The notes under the pieces were generated by a model, which worked only from the letters and a program-made list of their open reading frames with translations, searched no databases and was not told the DNA's origin. From Pyropia yezoensis (taxonomy: Eukaryota > Rhodophyta > Bangiophyceae > Bangiales > Bangiaceae), in contig CM020620.1 in the NCBI GenBank assembly GCA_009829735.1, positions 2,607,447 to 2,671,446 of the forward strand: a stretch of 64,000 nucleotides of DNA. The letters run 5' to 3'. This document shows positions 23,201-33,770 of this stretch, piece after piece. The position numbers and the translations under genes were made by a program. Numbering within the stretch: position 1 is the first letter of the stretch; each line of letters starts with the position of its first letter.

Positions 23201-24700
23201 GGGTGTTGCCCGACGAGACTCACACGCCAGACCGTGCCGATGACCCGTCAGAGAGTGCAAAGGGAGGCTAACATGTGCTTCTCCCGACGCTCCGTTTGGG
23301 TGGATCTGGTCGCTGTTTTTTAATGACCCATCCTCTCCTCTTGCTCCCCCACTGTACACGCCATCCCCCAAATTCATGTGCTTCCAGTCGTCATGGGTGA
23401 GTCCCTGCTGGCCATCCTCTTTGAGGGCGGAACCATCCTGCTGCTGCCAGCCTCCCAGGTGAGTCTCGGGCGTCTGTACTGTGGCGCCCTCTTTGGCGTT
23501 GCCCTCTCCTTTTCCTTCAAGGTGTTTTACGCCGACATTGACAACCAGGTGCTGCGGCGGGGCACCCACGCCATCCGCTGGCACCGCAACACCGGCCTCA
23601 TCTGGTCGCTCTGCCACTTCTTCTTCCACGCCGCCCTCATCCTGTCGGCCACTGGCCTGGGCCTCGCCCTCCGGGGCGCCGCGGTGCGGCCGTCGGTTGA
23701 GGCGGCCGTCGCCGCGGCGCTGGCCCAGACGGCGCCCACGTCGGGCCACTTGGCGGCGGCTGCGCCCGTGGCGGGGGTGGGGGACTCCCCCGAGGCGGCC
23801 GCCCAGGCGACGGCGGCGGCGGCCCAGGCGCTGCTGGGCGCGTTTGACACAACCTCCCGGTGGGTCTTCACGGCCGGCACCTTTGGCGCCCTCCTCGTGC
23901 TGGTCACCCTGTCGTTGGCGCACAAGCCCGGCCCGCGGGCGGCGACGCGGACGTGGCGCCTCGCCCTCCGTACCGTTGTTTCGGTGGCGGCACTGGTCGG
24001 CCTGCCAATGGTGTCGGCCACGTCGCTGGGCGGCCTGGGCCTCCTCGGGGTGGTGGCGACGGTCGTGTCTGCCATGGCCATCGTGGAGTATGTGCTCCTC
24101 GAGTGTGACCGCATTGGCTGGTTCCGCTCGGAACTGTCGGTCGGTGCCTCGTCGGGGGACCTCCGCGGCGGGGGGGAGGAGGAGGAAGACGATTGGGAGG
24201 TGGGCGTGCTGCACCCGACGGTGACCACTGGTACGGCGGGGATAGACGGCGGGGCGGCTGGGCGATTCTCTGGCAAGCCCGACGCTCCCGTTGAAGACTA
24301 TAACGAGCAGGACGAGCAGTACGATGTGGAGGAGGGCGCGCACGCCGCGGGGCAGGGCGACTGGTCAGACGGGGCGGGCAACACCCGCGCCGACGCGGGC
24401 GGGTACGGCCCGACGGCCGCCGATGCCGCCGCCGCCGCGGCGGGCGGGTCGTCGGCAGTGGCGGCACCGGCGGGGGAGTCCTCTGTGGGCGCGGCGAGCG
24501 CGGCCGCCGACGGGGCCGCCGGCGCGGCCACTGATGCCGACGGCAGCGACGCGGAGGAGCAGCCCGCCCTCGGCACCGCCGTCCGTCGGGCGCGCTTTTG
24601 GGCAGGCGAGGACGGCACCCTCACCGTGTCGGGCGTCCGGTACAAGACGTACGACGCCGCGGGGGGGGAGGGGGGGTGCCAGCCAGCCACCTTTTTCTAA
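20207..24700 (+). CDS. Low temperature requirement A (LtrA)-family membrane protein
   Basis: Four exons join cleanly in phase: up to 21529 (CTG|GTGCGT), 22057-22157 (TG|GTGCGT), 22452-22990 (A|GTACGT) and 23388-24700. The junctions restore family motifs: ELYLDL+VLVANIAVFGHE, FSVVW+NVWRDAAFL, and EKYTLLTL+IVMGESLLAI, the last matching the conserved ERYGLFTIIxLGES stretch of LtrA proteins. Later come FKVFYADIDNQV and HRNTGLIWSLCHFFFHA. Many membrane segments follow; residues beyond about nt 24130 form an acidic, Ala/Gly-rich tail. LtrA is widespread in bacteria and of unknown biochemical function. The 5' end is uncertain: the frame is open from 20207 but the first 290 residues are low complexity, and the true start may lie nearer 21100 or in another exon. 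Converges on the MYND gene with a 228-bp spacer. Confidence 0.75.
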
Positions 24701-24928
24701 GCCCCCGCCGCCGCCTCCATCACGCGCAAGAGGCACGGCAGCGCAGATGTCGACGGGGGTTGCCATCCGGGGCCTGCCACGCAGGGAGCGGCTGATGTAG
24801 AAAATAACTGTTCTGCGGAGGGGACGAAGGTTGACACCATGTTTCTTGTCAAAAGCGCCTCCCGGCACGTACGCCACCGCGGCCATAAGCGAGCGCCTCC
24901 CCCGCCCCCCCCCCCCCCCCCCCTCTGC

Positions 24929-26605
24929 TCAGGCGCCCGTCACATCAATCTCCTCGACCGCTGCAGAGGGTGCGGGCCCCGCCGCCATGAAGCGTTCTGT
25001 GCAGATGCGGAGCCCCTGGGCGGCCACCTCCAGCCCCCGCGGCGGGGGCGCGTCGAGCTCAGCCAGCGCGCGGGCGGCGGCGTCTAGGAACTCAATCTCG
25101 GTCAGCGTCGGGCGGTCCACCCCCGGCTTGGCGGCGGCCGCCGCCGATGACGCGGCGGCGCCGGCCGGCGCCCCGGCGGCGGCCGCCCCCGCCTGCGCAA
25201 CCGTGACAAACGGGACGGGGTAGAGGACGCCCCCGCCGTCGGGCGTCGGCTTGTCCGGGTCCCCCGCGACCGACGCCAGGCCGTGTTCGGCGACCGCGTC
25301 GAGGTCGTCAAACGGCACCGCGGTTGGGTCGCAGAGGAGGAGCGCCAGCTCCCGCCGCGTCCACGCCGACTCGGGGCGGGCGGCTAGCCGCGGGCCCGCC
25401 TCCGCGTCGGTGCACTCAGCGTGGTGGCGAGCTACCCAGTCGCGCGCCTGGCATGCCGGGCCGCAGTAGTGGACTGCGTGGCAGCGGGAGCAACGGTCAA
25501 TGAGAGGGTCATTATCGATGTCAGAGACGTCGGTGCTGCCGCCGCCAGTGCTCGTCCCGTCGCCCACACCAGAGGCGGCGGCACCCGCCGCCGCCGCCGC
25601 CTCCGCCGCCGCCGCCGCCGCAGCCAGCCGCCGCCGCCGCCCTCGTTCGGCTAGCCTCCGACCGCACGCTGCGCACGTCACCACCTCACCCCCATACACA
25701 GCAGGCAGCTCCTCACCCTCGCCAAAGACAGGTGCGCCACGCCCCGTGGCGCGAGTAAACTTGGCCTGCAGCGCCACTAACGACGGAGCGGCAACAAAGC
25801 CCGTCGCGTCGCCGTCCGAGCCAAACACGCTCACATAGTACACACGGCCGTCCAGGGACGTAATCCGCAGCGCGATGCTCTCTGGGAGCACCCGCCACGG
25901 CCGTGCCGCGGCCATTACGGCCGCCGAGTCGTGGAGCGACCGAAGAACGGGCACCGTGACGCCAGGGGTGCGAAGCAGCCCCGGGTGGCCCGACGCCTCG
26001 CCAATCGCGGCCGTATCCTTTTCCACCATCTTGGCCGACAACGACGCCACGTACTCGGCAACGCCCTCCGCGAGCGACAGCGTCTGGGGCTCGATGTCAG
26101 CGGCAATCAGCGCAGGAGTCGCCGCCGCCGTCGTGGCCGCGTCCACAAATGTCACCACATCTGGTCGCACCCGTGGCGCGTTGTCGCCGGCAGGTTCCGC
26201 CATAGCCGCCAGTGCAAAGCGGAGGAGCTCAGATGCTGGTGGCGGCACGTCGACGCGTGTCCGTACGCGGCCAAAGCCCGAGACACGGCCGGACGGGTAG
26301 AGCTCCAGGGCAAAGTTGTAATAGGGACGAATAACGCGGCCAGTCGCGGGGTCAGTCGCCCACACGCGGAGCGGGACGGCCACAATTTGCCAGACGCGCT
26401 TGGAGCCGCCAGACCCGGCGCGGGAGGAGCGGGGTAGGGCACGAACGGACTTGACGAGGCGGCTAATCTCGGGAGAGTAAATTGGGGTGGCAGCCTTAGA
26501 CGGGGAGGGGGGGGTGGGGGTCACAGCCTTGGCCGCGACGTTGTCCTTGGAGGGGGGCGGGTCCATTGTAGCCGTGGCGGTTGCAGGGGCGTCTCCCTCT
26601 GCCAT
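24929..26605 (-). CDS. MYND-type zinc-finger protein
   Basis: Frame of 558 residues from the ATG at 26605. A MYND finger lies in the C-terminal half: CAACGRRL, an Ala/Arg-rich and Ser/Gly-rich insertion of about 55 residues, then CSRCHAVHYCGPACQARDW and HHAEC, giving the C-x2-C...C-x2-C...YC-x3-C...H-x3-C ligands. The upstream part (residues about 50-330) has a conserved look (VWQIVAVPLRVWATDP, VYYVSVFGSDGD) but no domain I recognise. MYND fingers mediate protein interaction. The frame stays open to 26818 with coding-like sequence but no ATG and a stop seven codons further up, so an upstream exon ending in an AG near 26800-26825 is possible. Confidence 0.7.
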   Translation of the reverse strand: MAEGDAPATATATMDPPPSKDNVAAKAVTPTPPSPSKAATPIYSPEISRLVKSVRALPRSSRAGSGGSKRVWQIVAVPLRVWATDPATGRVIRPYYNFALELYPSGRVSGFGRVRTRVDVPPPASELLRFALAAMAEPAGDNAPRVRPDVVTFVDAATTAAATPALIAADIEPQTLSLAEGVAEYVASLSAKMVEKDTAAIGEASGHPGLLRTPGVTVPVLRSLHDSAAVMAAARPWRVLPESIALRITSLDGRVYYVSVFGSDGDATGFVAAPSLVALQAKFTRATGRGAPVFGEGEELPAVYGGEVVTCAACGRRLAERGRRRRLAAAAAAAEAAAAAGAAASGVGDGTSTGGGSTDVSDIDNDPLIDRCSRCHAVHYCGPACQARDWVARHHAECTDAEAGPRLAARPESAWTRRELALLLCDPTAVPFDDLDAVAEHGLASVAGDPDKPTPDGGGVLYPVPFVTVAQAGAAAAGAPAGAAASSAAAAAKPGVDRPTLTEIEFLDAAARALAELDAPPPRGLEVAAQGLRICTERFMAAGPAPSAAVEEIDVTGA

Positions 26606-28067
26606 CGCGGTACCCCCGGGGAAAGGTACGGTGGGTACGTCGTCGGTCGGGGCAGCTACGAGGGAGCGGCTGTCAATAACCGGCGTGCACACGCTCAGCA
26701 GTAGGGTGGCTGGGCCGCCGGCCTCGGACAATAGCCAAGCAAACGCGCTCGCCAAGCCAGCGTCTGCTGACAATACGGCGACGGGGTAGGGGCTCCGTGC
26801 GTACTGGATCGACTCCAAGCCGACCGTCCGCTCTCAACGACGCATCAGAAGGTAGTTTCGCCAATCCGTTAACGGTGACGAAAGACAGAGAGACCGTCGG
26901 CAATGACAAGGGACTCGGCGACAGGCATAGAGCGGGACACCATGCACCACCGCAAACAGGTGTGGGGAAGAAGACCCCGACGTGAACGGTAATTACTACC
27001 AAATTTCTTGGCCGTAAAGAACAAGAAATTGGACCGGAAGTCGCTTTAAGAACGCTGGTGATTCGGATCACACGCACCTTTATCCGGCTGCTCACGAGAC
27101 GCTATAAGAACCACAACGGCGGTGCGCATCGATTGCCCGCCGTGTGCGGCAAAAGCACGACCTCCCCTCTGCCACGGGCGAGGCATCTCTCCATGGGCCT
27201 ACATCCCGCCTCGGGGGGGTCTAGAGCGATCCACTAAGGCCTCTTATTAGGAAAGCCCGAGTCGTGCACATCTACGTGACGACGGGTGTCGGAGGAGCGC
27301 CCACATCCATGTTCTCCCCCCCCTCTCCCACTATCACTGGCCGCTCCCACTCTCACTGACCACTCTTTGTTTGACGCTGGACCGCGACGCGTTTTGCTCC
27401 TCGCGGGGTTGACTAGCGAGCATGTGTTCCTCTCAACCTATGTAGTTTGTCTGCTGTGCCTGTGTTGTTGGTTGAGTTGTTCGGCGTTCGCGTTCGCGTT
27501 GCGTGAGCTTTTTGATGGTCCTTTGTCACCAGCGTCGGTGTCACATGGACCATGAGGTGCGGCATTGGCACCTCCTGTCGCGGTCGGGGACCTCATGGAA
27601 CTTCTAGCTGGGAAGGCGGACGGGCGTGGCACTACACTGCTCGCCTGCACTGTCGAGCGCAATCGCGGTTCGTGTGACCGAGTTTGCTTGCTAGCTGGCA
27701 CCACGGTCCTTCCGTCGTTCCTTGTCACACTTGTTGAGTAACAAGCAGTGCTCTACTTCTTTTGTTCTGGTTTTTTGTTTCAGTTGTGTGCTTGTCGTAT
27801 GCCATTGAGTCAGGCGTAATGCCTTTCACCTCCCGTTACCTGAGTGTTCCTTGTCTCATCAACATTTCACCGCCCACCAAGCTAGTTTTCCTAGCGAGAA
27901 CAGCAGTTTCCTCTGTATAGACTCATCGCTTCGTACAATACATGATGTCGGTCTTATCCATACACGCAGTCGACACACCAGCGGGACACTCCCGTCCTTG
28001 TACACGATACCGCCAAAGTCAATACAATAATAACTATGCACGCTCCCTCACTCGCTCAAATCACGGG
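26606..28067. other. Intergenic, relatively AT-rich
   Basis: No gene is supported. 26980-28050 has clearly lower GC than the rest of the window, with T-rich stretches (27745-27790). It probably contains the promoter of the MYND gene (right-to-left) and the 3' flank of the phosphatase gene. No repeats were found. Confidence 0.5.
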
Positions 28068-29786
28068 TCAGGCGCACCCTACCTCCGCCACTGCCTCCCC
28101 CCAAAGCGGTGGCCACAGCGCCACCCCCCCGCATACCCCCGTGGCGCGCACGTAGCGCACGCGATCCACTCCCAAGGTACGCATAACAGCCAGGAGCAGC
28201 GCCAGCCGGACGACGACACGCTCCACTTCGGCCGGCGGCAGCGACGGCGGCGGGGACACCTCCCCGACCGCGGCCGAGCGGGCGCCCCCTGCCTCAGCGC
28301 CATCGGGGGCAGCGACTCTCCTCCGCCCCCGCCGGCGGCGCCACCCCCCCGGCAGGTCCGAGGCGGCCGCCCACAGGGCAGCCTCCACTCCACCCACCGT
28401 AATGGGCGCGCCGTCCACCACCCCCACCGCCGTGGCGGCAATGGCAAACAGGCTGCGGTCGCCGCCAACACCCACCACCCCCGCTCCCGTGCCGCAGCGG
28501 GCGGCGGCAGCTACGCGCGCCGCCGCAGCCCCACCACCACCGCCGTCAACCACAATGCGACGAGTGAGGACACGCAGCAGGGCCGTCACGTGTGCAGCCC
28601 CGGCGGGCTCCGTCCCCCCAGATGTTAGCGTCGCCCACGCAGCAGCCGCGTCGGCGCTGCCAAGCCCCCCCTGGTAGACATCGAGGCCAGCCCGGCCGCC
28701 CGGGGCAGCCGCTGCCAGTTGGAAGGAGCCGCCTCCAGAGTCCCAAACCACGAGGCCCGGCGGGAGGCCGCCAGCACCACCAAGGCCGTTACCGAGCGCA
28801 GGGCCGGAAAGACCCAGCGACGCGGCAACGGTGAGCAAGGCGAGCTCCCCCTCAGCGGCAGCGTCAACCACCATCAACCGAAGTGCGTGGCGGGCGCCCA
28901 CCGCCGCCAAATGCGCGGCGCCATTGGCCGACCGCCGAAAAGCGGCGGTAGCCACACCGCCCGTGGCACCCGGGGGGACCCCCGCGGTGGCCGCCGCCGC
29001 TGCGAGCGTCGACACAGCTGCAGCTGACGCGGCCAACGCGTCTGGTGGCAGCAGCGAACGGCTGTCGGGGCCGCCGCCTTCGGTCCTCCCACCGCTGCCG
29101 CCGCCGTTGCGCTCACGCTCGGCTGCCGCCAGCAGGGACGCGCCCAGTGGGACGCGTACCTCATAGACCGCCACGGGCAACACCGTTCCCGAGGGTGTGT
29201 GCACATCCGCGACGAGAAGCTTGTGGGAGCTCGTACCAATGTCCATCGCCCCGCGACGCACAAAACCCGTCAACGGTGGCGGTGGAGGGGCCGTCCCATG
29301 GGCGCCCTCACACAGAGCGTCCGTGCGCGTACCGGCAACTTCAAAGACACTACCCCCACTTGTCCAGGGTGCGGCAAACAGACCAGACGACAACAGGGAC
29401 GGCGGGAACCCCAGTGACGCTGTGTCAAGCGATGACGACACACATGGTGGGGACGACCCTACCGATGACAGGTCCCCGTCCGAGACGGAAACGACGGAAA
29501 AGCACTCGAGCCGTCCGTCGCCACCTGCGCGGCCGCCACCACCGTCGTCGAGGCCGCGCAGCCCGTCGAGTGTTGCCCCACATAGCCGCACAAAGGGGGG
29601 GGTGCCAAGGGGCGAGCCCCCCGCCACGGTAGCGTCAACAGCCAGCCCAGCGGCGTTGACAGCCAGCCCGGCGGCGTCGCTGGCAGGGGCAGCCCCCCGC
29701 CGAGACGGAATCGCGACTGCCGCGGAGCCAGTCCCCGGCGGCCTCCCCAGCGGGTAGCCGTAGGCGCCCCCGCCGGCCGTGGCCAT
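28068..29786 (-). CDS. Exopolyphosphatase / Ppx-GppA family phosphatase
   Basis: Intronless frame of 572 residues from the ATG at 29786 (MATAGGGAYG); the frame continues upstream without a further ATG. The Ppx/GppA actin-like ATPase fold motifs are visible in order: MDIGTSSHKLLVADV (phosphate 1 loop; DIGSNS in bacteria), TAAFRRSANGAAHL (equivalent to the TxAxRxAxN box), VVWDSGGGSFQLA (phosphate 2, GGGS) and VRATGVCGG near the C-terminus. The family cleaves polyphosphate or pppGpp. A roughly 200-residue N-terminal extension precedes the domain (Gly/Ser/Pro-rich), which may hold a targeting signal. The variant TSSHK in place of NSxxL/K is a modest deviation. Confidence 0.75.
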   Translation of the reverse strand: MATAGGGAYGYPLGRPPGTGSAAVAIPSRRGAAPASDAAGLAVNAAGLAVDATVAGGSPLGTPPFVRLCGATLDGLRGLDDGGGGRAGGDGRLECFSVVSVSDGDLSSVGSSPPCVSSSLDTASLGFPPSLLSSGLFAAPWTSGGSVFEVAGTRTDALCEGAHGTAPPPPPLTGFVRRGAMDIGTSSHKLLVADVHTPSGTVLPVAVYEVRVPLGASLLAAAERERNGGGSGGRTEGGGPDSRSLLPPDALAASAAAVSTLAAAAATAGVPPGATGGVATAAFRRSANGAAHLAAVGARHALRLMVVDAAAEGELALLTVAASLGLSGPALGNGLGGAGGLPPGLVVWDSGGGSFQLAAAAPGGRAGLDVYQGGLGSADAAAAWATLTSGGTEPAGAAHVTALLRVLTRRIVVDGGGGGAAAARVAAAARCGTGAGVVGVGGDRSLFAIAATAVGVVDGAPITVGGVEAALWAAASDLPGGWRRRRGRRRVAAPDGAEAGGARSAAVGEVSPPPSLPPAEVERVVVRLALLLAVMRTLGVDRVRYVRATGVCGGVALWPPLWGEAVAEVGCA

Positions 29787-32451
29787 GACGGTGACTGACT
29801 GTGCACAGACAGAGGGGGGGGGGGGGCAGAGGCGGCGAGGGTTTTTTCTTCGACACGCCCGCGGCGACAAATCCAACGGGGAAGGAGCCGAACCGGATGC
29901 GATAGTGACACGGCCACCGTGACGCCCACGGCAGCGACTAACGCTCCGCCGTTGCACGAGCCGCGGCGACTGTCCACGCACGAGGAGCCGCGCTGAGTCG
30001 TAACTCCCTTCGCGTGGGTCCGCGGTCGCTCTGGGTCGACGCTACGCTCACAGTACGCTACGTCCCCCCCGCCCCACCCCCAACCTAGCCAACCCTGTCA
30101 GCGGCGACGCGGGTGGCACGCGCGGCCCTCAGCCAGCACGCCGAGGAGGACGATACGAGCAGCCGGGGGGGGGGGGTCGTGTCCGCCCAACGGCCGCTCA
30201 CAGAGGACCTCCCCCAGAGGTCCAGGAGCCGGCCGGGGTGGCTGGCACACCTCCTGGCCGGGCGCGTGCCCACCAGCCCGTGACTGCCATCAACGCACTC
30301 GCTCCGCGGTTACACCGCGGCCACAAGCGCAAGGACAGGGGGGGTGGGGGGGGCCCGGGGAGGTGGAGGGGGTGGGGAGGGGGGGGGGGAGCAGCGGGTT
30401 GGGTGCAGCCTGCGCGTGCAGCGTCAGCCGCAGGGGTTGTGGCTGGATGTGGGCCGCTTGCGAAGGCGTGAGGCGGTGAACGCTGCTGCACGCGTCCACT
30501 AGCGAGGCACCCTCTCTCGCCCTTTCCTCTGTGCGGACAGCGTTCCACATGAGGCATATGAGGATGGCCGAGTAGATTCAACGACAGCCAATCAAACGTG
30601 GTAGATTATCCTCTCACGAGGTCATCAAATACCTTTTGTACAACAGCGCCAGCCTGTGCTGTACATACGCACTGTACAACTATGGGGGTACGCAAATGCA
30701 GTAGTAAATCCCAGTGCTCGGTGTCTGGATGAGTACCGTCGCTCAACGCCGCCCGCGCTCAACACTCGAGGCGGCGGTGACGGTTGTGACGGCGGTGGAC
30801 GGCGGTGGCAGCAGCGACGGCGACGGCGGTGGCAGTGGCGGTGGCCGTAGCTGTGGCGGTGCCGATGGCGGTGGCGGTGACAACACCGACGGCGACGGAG
30901 GCGGCGGCAGGAGCAGTCACTGTCGCCTCTGCCTTCACCAGCCAAGGCAGCCGTCGCACCTCAAGCAGCTGCCGTCAACGCATGCAGCTGCGGACCCCGC
31001 CGCTGCGGGGCCCACAGGCGCCGCCGCTCTCACGCGACACCCAAAAGAACACCACCACGCGCCGCCGCCCCTCCGGGTCGGACGGCACGGGCACGGCAGC
31101 GACAGCCAAGGACCCCCCTCCCACCCACATCCCTTCCACCACCACCGGGGGTCGCGGGAAAGAAATAAAAGAAGTCCCCGCACGAGAAGACTGCCTCATG
31201 GCAACGGAGAGGGGGGAGCGCTTGGCGACCGGACGCGGTGGCTCTCGCCACAGGCCGCGCGTTGCCGGCCAGGCGAGCTCGTCTTGTTCGTTTTTTTTTT
31301 TCTTCTTTTTTTTTTGCCTGCCCCCACTAAGAACTGCTCCGCAGCACACCCGTCTCGAGGCGGTGGCGGGGCGGGAGACCCGAAAAAAAGGAAAAAAGAG
31401 GTACACAGCGAGCGCTCTGACGGCCAGTGGCCGTCTTGCGGTGGGCGGGATAGGGAGGGATGGAAGGGGGAAACAGTTCCACTGGAGGATGACCGGGCCG
31501 ACCCTGCGAGCTGCAGTCCGCGGCCGCCCTGAATCTTCCACGTCCGCTTGGGGTGTGTGCTGGAGGACCAATCTGGCGGCTGGCTGCGATGACGAGGTTT
31601 CCGTTTCTCCTCGCCGGAGCCCGTCTATGACGGGGGTGTGGTTGTGCGTTCGACGGTCGGAGGGGGTGCAGTTGCACCAATGCCCCCCCAGCTGGCTAGC
31701 AGGCCAACCACAAGCTGTCGAGGTCTGTCCCCGTTGGACGCGCCCCCTGCCGGTCAACCACCTGCTGCCGCCCACTGGCGGGGGGGGGGGCGGGGGGGTT
31801 GTCCTACCCGTGGGTGACGGCCGTCAGCGTGGGCGGGAACGTAGCGGAATCCAGAGGGTAGTGGGAGGGCAGGGAGCCACTTGGGGGAGAGCCGGGGGCG
31901 TGGGGGTACCCACCGGGTTGTGCGGGACAAGCCGCGGCCACAGGCTTGGAGCAGAGATGAAGGGGGGCAGGGCACCATGCAACGCGCATGATGATGGTGT
32001 GCGTTGGTCCCGCCCCCGCCAGCGGCGACTGCAGAGTGAACTCTCTCGCAAGGATGGGGGGAGGAGAGTGACGGGGGGCGTCCCCTTGGGCCAAAGGGGG
32101 GATACGTCTGTGGTGTGAGGTAGCTGGGGGGTGGGGGCTGCGGTAGGTGCTGCGGAGCGACCCGTCCCCGTGAGCAGCAGGTGATACAAACGGGGACCGC
32201 CGTGAACGCCCGCCGGTACCGAGTGCTTCCGTGGGCAATCCAGCGCCCCTCGGCAGGCCGCCCTCCCTCCTCACCGTACACCCGACCGCGCTCCCTTCAG
32301 GCAGGAAGGCCGCCCGTTCCCCCGTCCCAATCTCTACCTCACTCCTGTCTGCCCCCGAAGTCTTCGTCTCCCGCCCCCCCGCCCTCCCTCCATATTGTTG
32401 ACGCACGCAGCCAACCCAACCCCTCCCTCTGGCCGCACCCAAGGCACCGAA
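29787..32451. other. Intergenic region of 2.7 kb
   Basis: No gene is supported. Long frames on both strands (for example 30805-32118 on +) have no domain, and several start at non-ATG codons. The interval contains a GGC/GGT-rich microsatellite-like stretch (30775-30910), a poly-T/pyrimidine stretch (31290-31316) and G-rich runs. A TGTACATAC-containing segment at 30655-30690 has look-alikes near 52195 and 58165. Confidence 0.5.
30775..30910. repeat. Degenerate GGTGGC-type hexanucleotide repeat
   Basis: Interspersed GGCGGTGGC and GACGGCGACGG words recur irregularly. A similar composition occurs at 39050-39260. Probably a decayed microsatellite. Confidence 0.55.
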
Positions 32452-33452
32452 ATGGAAGGCATCCGCGCCACCCGCCTGTCCGTGGGCGTCCGCGAGACGG
32501 GCCGCCCCCATCGGGTGGCGGCCAACGACGTGGCGCGCCTCATGTACTACCTCCACTGCGTGACGGTCGGCCTGGGCATGGACGTCCTCCCAGATCACCT
32601 TGTCGAAGACACCCGCTGGGCGCGCCTCACGGCCGCCGACACGGACGCCGTGTATAGGGCGGCGCTGGAGCTGTCTCCCGACCAGTTCCTCCACACGGTC
32701 CTCTTTCCGACGCCACTGGAGCCTACTGTGGCGGCGACGGCAACCAGTTTGTGGAGCTCACCGCCGTCACCGACGCTGTGTCGGTCACCCTGACGCAGAC
32801 GCTGCGGGGACAGCGGCGGCAGGCGAGGCGCGTCATGTTCTTCCGCCGCGCCTGGCTCGTCCCCTACTACCTCGAGCCGCTCCGCCGCGGCGCGAGCCGC
32901 CTCGCCCGCATCGCCGTTGCCGACGCCCTGGGCGGGAGTGGCCCGGCCGCCGCGGGCGCCCACTGCGCCCACTGCAAGGGCCGCGCCGCCGACTGCGCGT
33001 GCACCGCGGTGTGTGCGCGGACGGCCGCCAGCCAGTGCTCGCCGACGCTCGCGTCCCTTTGGTCTGCCCTGGTCGTCGACGCGCACGGCGGCGGCGGCGG
33101 GGGGGGGGCGCCTGCGTCCTCTCCAGGGGGCCCGCGGCAACGCCCGATCGCCCAATGTGCGCACTGCCTCGGCGGCGACGATACGTGCGCATGCCGGGAG
33201 GGGTGCGCCCGCCCCGACGGCGCAGACTGCTACCACCTCCACCCGACGGTGCTGAGCGACGGGTGCGGGGCGGCCGCCATCCACGGGTACCGCTACACGT
33301 GCGCCACGTGCGACAATTACGACCTGTGTGGCGGCTGCTATGCGGGGGGGGTCCACGACGCTGGCCACCCGTTTGTGCGACGGGAGCGGCCGGGCGGCAA
33401 GGCGTCGCTACTGGCACCCCGCGTCCGCCCGCCGCCGCCCGCCCGCCACAAA

Positions 33453-33484
<32 letters not shown>

Positions 33485-33770
33485 GCCGCCGCAGTCACCA
33501 CCCCCGCCGCGTTCGTCGCCTCCACCGCCAGCGCCCTCTCCCCCACCGACCGCCCCCGGAGCCACGGCCACGGGCGTCTCAGCCGTCCATCGGCGCATCG
33601 GCGCGCGGCTGAGGCTGGTCGGCACCAGCCGCGCCGACCTCAACGGTACCACCGTGGTGGTGGTGGACCCCATCGCGGGGGACGGCCGCGCAGAGGTGGT
33701 CCTTCCGACTGGGGGGCACCTGCGGGTGCGGTGGGCGCGGCTGGCGCCAGATATGGAGGACCTCGACTGA
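32452..33770 (+). CDS. ZZ-type zinc-finger protein with duplicated six-cysteine module
   Basis: The gene starts at ATG 32452 (MEGIRATRL) and runs in one frame to about 32710, then continues in a frame shifted by one base (DATGAYCGGDGNQFVEL...) to the stop at 33770. There is no room for a normal intron, so this is a one-base frame break (sequence error or real). Two Cys modules with identical spacing, C-x2-C-x6-C-x-C-x3-C-x7-C, lie at 32964-33038 and 33156-33230. They are followed by a ZZ finger (33243-33380: YTCATCDNYDLCGGCY and HDAGHPF) in which the usual first CxxC pair reads SDGC, so one zinc ligand is replaced by Ser. A Pro-rich linker and a small C-terminal module (ADLNGTTVVVVDP, resembling the ELNGRxG modules seen in MYND proteins) end the protein. 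ZZ fingers bind peptides; the function is otherwise unknown. Confidence 0.65.

Noticed and set aside
26606-26818. N-terminal extension of the MYND frame to 26818
   Set aside because: Starts with TTG with an in-frame stop seven codons upstream. It could be a 3' part of an unseen exon but is not supported as a start.
29784-29981. Upstream extension of the Ppx/GppA frame to 29981
   Set aside because: Starts with GTG and has no ATG before 29786; treated as 5' flank.
30805-32118. 437-codon plus-strand frame
   Set aside because: Begins in a hexanucleotide repeat, includes a poly-Phe from a T-run and shows no domain.
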